DNA from: Drosophila pseudoobscura
Taxonomy: Eukaryota > Arthropoda > Insecta > Diptera > Drosophilidae
Length of the DNA: 64,000 nucleotides
NCBI RefSeq assembly: GCF_009870125.1
Contig: NC_046679.1
Span: 26,846,001-26,910,000 of the forward strand
Direction: 5' to 3'
In this document: positions 62,058-64,000 of the stretch, piece by piece
Layout: each line of letters starts with the position of its first letter
How positions within the stretch are numbered: position 1 is the stretch's first letter
The notes under the pieces: model-generated
The model's database searches: none
Seen by the model: the letters and a program-made list of their open reading frames with translations, nothing else
Told to the model about the DNA's origin: nothing
Made by a program: the position numbers and the translations under genes

Positions 62058-62681
62058 TTCGCGTCGCGTCCCAAAAGTGAAATCTCTGTACAATTTTGTA
62101 TCTGTATCTGCGATCTGTGTGTGGGCCGTGGACAGAATCTCTCACACGAATCTTTGAGTGATTAATTGTTCAAGCATCCGCTGGTACTGGTGCTGGAGCT
62201 GTTGCCGGTGTTGGTGTTGGTGTCAAATGTCACTGACGGACGCCTCGCGGTGAAGAAGCTGTTGAAAAGTGAAATCCGCTGGAAAGTCTCCGTCTCCCCA
62301 CGTGCAAAATCGACGATTGTGCCAATCATCTTCAATGCGGCCCCTCAGGGGCGATGACTGAAAAGGAAATGAATGAATGGTCGCCGTCGTCGTCGTCGTC
62401 GTCATCGTCGGATACTCGAAAGTGCCCCCGAGGCCAACAATTGTTCAATGAAATGCCAGAATATTTTCTCAATAATTTTTGTTTTTATTCGCTTTTGGAG
62501 ATGCTTTCGCAGCGCGCTATAGATAAACTTTGTTCTTTGGGCAAGATACAAACCACATGGATGGATGTCTGTCTGCAATTTGTTTATAAATTAGATAGAT
62601 TTAGTTAATTGTTTTAATGATATTTCTAGCCTAAAATACCAACAACATTGTGGACATGTATTCGCAAATGACTCTCCCTCC

Positions 62682-62717
62682 CATACCCTACCCCTACCCC
62701 TACCCTACCCTCCCCCC
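62682..62717 (+). repeat. CCCTA/CCCCTA short tandem repeat
   Basis: Five or six imperfect units of TACCC or TACCCC. The opposite strand reads GGGTA/GGGGTA, resembling telomere-type repeats, but Drosophila lacks such telomeres, so it is probably simple sequence. Confidence 0.75.
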
Positions 62718-63045
62718 CTGTCCAATCTTTTCGGCTATATATACAAATGGAAGTCCCCCTTCGAATCCGTTATTTTTTGAGTGTTAGACAACTTATGGAT
62801 CTAACATTTTTCGCTAGACTAAACTTAATGGGCGTTGACTCGTCGTGTGTGTTAGTGTTAGTGTGTGTGTGTGCTTGGGCAGGGGGCGTGGCAGTGTGTC
62901 AATGCTGATTATTAAATTGTTTAAATTGAAGCTAACTACGCTTAACATTCCTTTAAGATAAATCACACAAATCTTATATAGATATAACTGTATAAATTAA
63001 AACAATAACAAAAGTCGAGCGAGCGATCGTCTGATCATCTGATCA

Positions 63046-63930
63046 TCATCTGACATGCTCCAGTATCCAGGGTACAAACTTGGAGATGCGCGTACACACG
63101 CCGGGCAGATTGGCCTCCGCACAGCCAATGCCCCAGGAGATGATGCCAGCCAGAAAGAAGCGACCATCCGACGATTTGGCCTGCAAACGAGAGAAAGGAT
63201 AATCTTTATACTGAAAAGAGGATATTCCTTGCGTTGACTAACCTGCAGAGGTCCGCCGGAGTCGCCCTGGCAAGAGTCCTGGCCTCCCGTCTCATAGCCC
63301 GCGCACAGGAATATGTCTGGTATGAACTCCTGGCGTCCGGCGCGCAGAAACATGGACTTGCAATTGTCGTTGCTTACAATTGGAACGGAAACCTGTAGAA
63401 GAAGGAATTGTGAGATGTTTAAGATGCATTTTCTCATAGTCCTCTATCCCATTCTCAAAGATCTTCCAACCATCCCCAGCCCGAAGAGCTGTGTTCCCTT
63501 CAAATCTTTTCTCAAACTCATATTCCTAATTGCAATCTCTCCCACTCTCTACGCTGCAGTTGCTGCATTTGGCTCATTTGCCTTCTGGTCGATTCGCTGC
63601 GGTCTTCGGCTGTTGCACCACCAAGCACTCACCTCTTGGAGGACCGAGGGCAGGGTGCCGCCCTCGCTCAGACGACCCCAGCCGGTGACCGTGGCATTCA
63701 TGCCAATTAGAAGGCTCTCCGTCTCGGGCAGACAAATGGGACTGACATGCGGCGCAAATTCGAGCGGCTGCTCCAGCTTGACCAGCGCCAGGTCGTACTC
63801 GTACGTGAAGAAGTTGTACTTCGGATGGACCACCTTCTTGGCCACGCCGCGCTCTATATAGGGCAGCTGTTCCTGCACATGGGAGAAGTCGTACTCGCCC
63901 ACGCGGATGCGTATCTGAGAGATGAGCAGG
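63046..63930 (-). CDS. Sb: Stubble, transmembrane serine protease (3' part)
   Basis: The last three exons of a type II transmembrane S1 protease that in flies acts in epithelial shape change and bristle and appendage formation. Exons 63633-63930, 63243-63392 and 63046-63180, all internal joins in phase 0. The visible protein runs from [15 protein letters not shown] to WILEHVR and covers the C-terminal two thirds of the catalytic domain. The catalytic Asp is in YEYDLALV and the catalytic Ser in GDSGGP. The Asp six residues before that Ser (DSCQGDSGG) and the glycines of SWGIGC predict trypsin-like cleavage after Lys or Arg. The catalytic His, zymogen cleavage site, stem, disulfide-knot and membrane anchor lie beyond the right edge. 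The first visible exon starts after CTCCAG with one base completing a split codon. Sequence agrees with what I recall of D. melanogaster Stubble. Confidence 0.93.
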
Positions 63931-64000
63931 CTGGAGCGGAATGCAGAGGAGAGGCATAGATTAGCTTCGTTTGGACGGGGCTCGGACTCGGACTCGGAAT

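Larger units (their letters stand above)
61872..63045. other. Spacer between the MIC26/27-like gene and Stubble
   Basis: Convergent 3' spacer. Contains a CGT run near 62383-62409, a CCCTA-type repeat at 62682-62717 and a GTGT tract near 62846-62872. It should include the 3' UTR of Stubble. No gene seen. Confidence 0.6.

Noticed and set aside
62682-62717. Telomere-like CCCTA repeat
   Set aside because: Drosophila telomeres are not built from such repeats and the run is short and irregular; treated as simple sequence.

Overview
This is nuclear DNA from a fly of the genus Drosophila. The coding sequence is in short exons with GT-AG introns of about 55 to 4000 bases, and there are Drosophila core-promoter motifs (TATA, initiator, motif 1 and motif 6). 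Several proteins match known Drosophila products closely: sarah/calcipressin, Bin1/SAP18, the bHLH factor Fer2, a GRTP1-like TBC protein, a MIC26/27-like MICOS subunit and the protease domain of Stubble. From memory this set sits together at cytological region 89B of D. melanogaster (Muller element E). Plentiful simple repeats and long spacers suggest a species other than melanogaster, perhaps of the obscura group, but the sequence alone does not settle that.

Layout. 79-5071 (+): an SLC22-type organic ion transporter with a 3.3 kb first intron. 6709-7602 (-): sra. 7.6-17.6 kb: spacer with simple repeats and a degenerate tandem repeat. 18026-18568 (+): Bin1, tail to tail with 18755-23844 (-), a secreted protein with a cuticle-like domain whose seven-residue first exon lies 3.9 kb upstream. 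24777-32594 (-): a second SLC22-type gene with two alternative first coding exons. 34815-38387 (-): a third SLC22-type gene. 38.4-55.9 kb: no convincing gene; probably regulatory DNA for Fer2 and for the transporter. 55961-57365 (+): Fer2 in five exons. 58452-59570 (-): TBC RabGAP. 61112-61871 (+): MIC26/27-like. 63046-63930 (-): the last three visible exons of Stubble, which runs off the right edge.

The genes do not form one pathway. The three transporters are a dispersed paralog cluster; the two on the minus strand share the 268-nt exon and its phases, so they come from duplication. The rest are housekeeping genes (Bin1, TBC, MICOS) with motif 1/motif 6 promoters, or developmental genes (sra, Fer2, Stubble) with long flanks. 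I saw no tRNA, rRNA, CRISPR or intact transposon. The points most worth a second look are the alternative first exons of the middle transporter, the motif cluster and small ORF at 60.2-61.0 kb, stop-free 3n introns in Bin1 and Fer2, the repeat at 10.4 kb, and a GC-rich ORF island at 54.35-54.73 kb.
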